A stretch of 5,993 bases of DNA from an uncultured Pelosinus sp. (GTDB taxonomy: Bacteria; Bacillota; Negativicutes; UMGS1260): contig URQW01000138.1 of NCBI GenBank assembly GCA_900550105.1, forward strand, positions 1-5,993, written 5' to 3'. The position numbers were made by a program, and so were the translations under genes. Shown one piece after another: positions 5,633 to 5,993 of this stretch. The first letter of the stretch is position 1, and each line of letters begins with the position of its first letter. The notes under the pieces were generated by a model that was not told the DNA's origin, made no database searches, and was given only the letters and a program-made list of their open reading frames with translations.

Positions 5633-5993
5633 TTATTCCATGTTTTTGCTCAATTGTTCAAGCAATGACAAAATCCATTTGCGATCTTCGTCGCTTATTC
5701 CTTCAAGTAGCTTATGACCAACACTTGTCCCTGCACGTTTTAGAGAATCACAGGTTTTCTGGCCTTTTTCCGTCAAACAAACCAGTCTAGCCCTTCCGTC
5801 ATTTGGTGACACTTCAACATATAAAAGTCCTTTTTTCTTCATACGCTCAACAAGATTTCTGGCTGCTTGATGGCTAATTCGAAGGTGGCCTTTTAAATCA
5901 AGTATCAGCGCTTTTTTATGAAGATCAAAAAATAAAAGCGTCTCCGATTGTTCAGCAGTTAAATCATATGCTTTTAAGTCATCATTACGATGA
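5633..5993 (-). CDS. MarR-family transcriptional regulator, 5' end outside window
   Basis: The reading frame stays open from the right edge to the TAA at 5633, giving 119 visible residues. MarR proteins are usually about 140-150 long, so roughly 20-30 N-terminal residues are missing. Visible in order are LTAEQSETLLFF (helix before the DNA-binding domain), the recognition helix region RISHQAARNLVERMKKKGLL, the winged hairpin YVEVSPNDGRARLVCLTEKG and a C-terminal dimerisation helix ISDEDRKWILSLLEQLS. The internal ATG at 5842 falls just after the recognition helix and is not the start. These proteins bind palindromic operators as dimers and often release them on binding a small molecule. Here it probably represses the membrane protein gene downstream, through the two repeats between them. 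The inducer is unknown. Confidence 0.92.
   Translation of the reverse strand, partial: HRNDDLKAYDLTAEQSETLLFFDLHKKALILDLKGHLRISHQAARNLVERMKKKGLLYVEVSPNDGRARLVCLTEKGQKTCDSLKRAGTSVGHKLLEGISDEDRKWILSLLEQLSKNME

Noticed and set aside
5633..5842. Short 69-residue protein starting at the ATG at 5842
   Set aside because: The frame is open upstream to the window edge and encodes the DNA-binding helices of a MarR protein, so this ATG is internal.

Overview
The window is about 6 kb of a bacterial chromosome in which every supported gene lies on the minus strand. Strong GGAGG-type ribosome binding sites, a guanine riboswitch ahead of a purine permease and the order purE-purC-purF all point to a Bacillota organism. 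A Negativicutes or Clostridia member is my best guess, from gene order and protein character only. All genes were read right to left.

Right end (5993 to 4730): the 3' part of a MarR-family regulator gene enters from outside the window. It is followed by an AT-rich 132-base gap holding two inverted repeats that share the pattern ATACAA-N4-TTGTAT. Next comes a six-helix membrane protein of the YczE/DUF6198 type, then a clear rho-independent terminator. The simplest reading is a MarR repressor controlling the membrane protein gene through two operators.

Middle (4671 to 3676): a single gene for a PleD-like response regulator, with a receiver domain followed by a GGDEF (GGEEF) diguanylate cyclase domain. 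The allosteric RxxD inhibitory site appears to be missing.

Purine region (3647 to 1): a near-consensus promoter leads into a guanine-type purine riboswitch with a textbook 12-bp terminator. After it come a guanine/hypoxanthine permease gene (pbuG-like), a hairpin with a poor U-tract, and then purE, purC and purF (cut by the left edge). These are tightly spaced, each with a good Shine-Dalgarno sequence. I see no convincing separate promoter between the permease and purE. One guanine-sensing leader may therefore control both purine uptake and de novo synthesis: when guanine is plentiful the leader terminates, and when it is scarce the permease and, by read-through, the biosynthetic genes are made.

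I see no mobile elements, CRISPR arrays, tRNA or rRNA genes. I found no convincing evidence for a wholly new system. The items most worth checking are the paired MarR operators, the read-through architecture of the purine locus, and the cyclase without an I-site.
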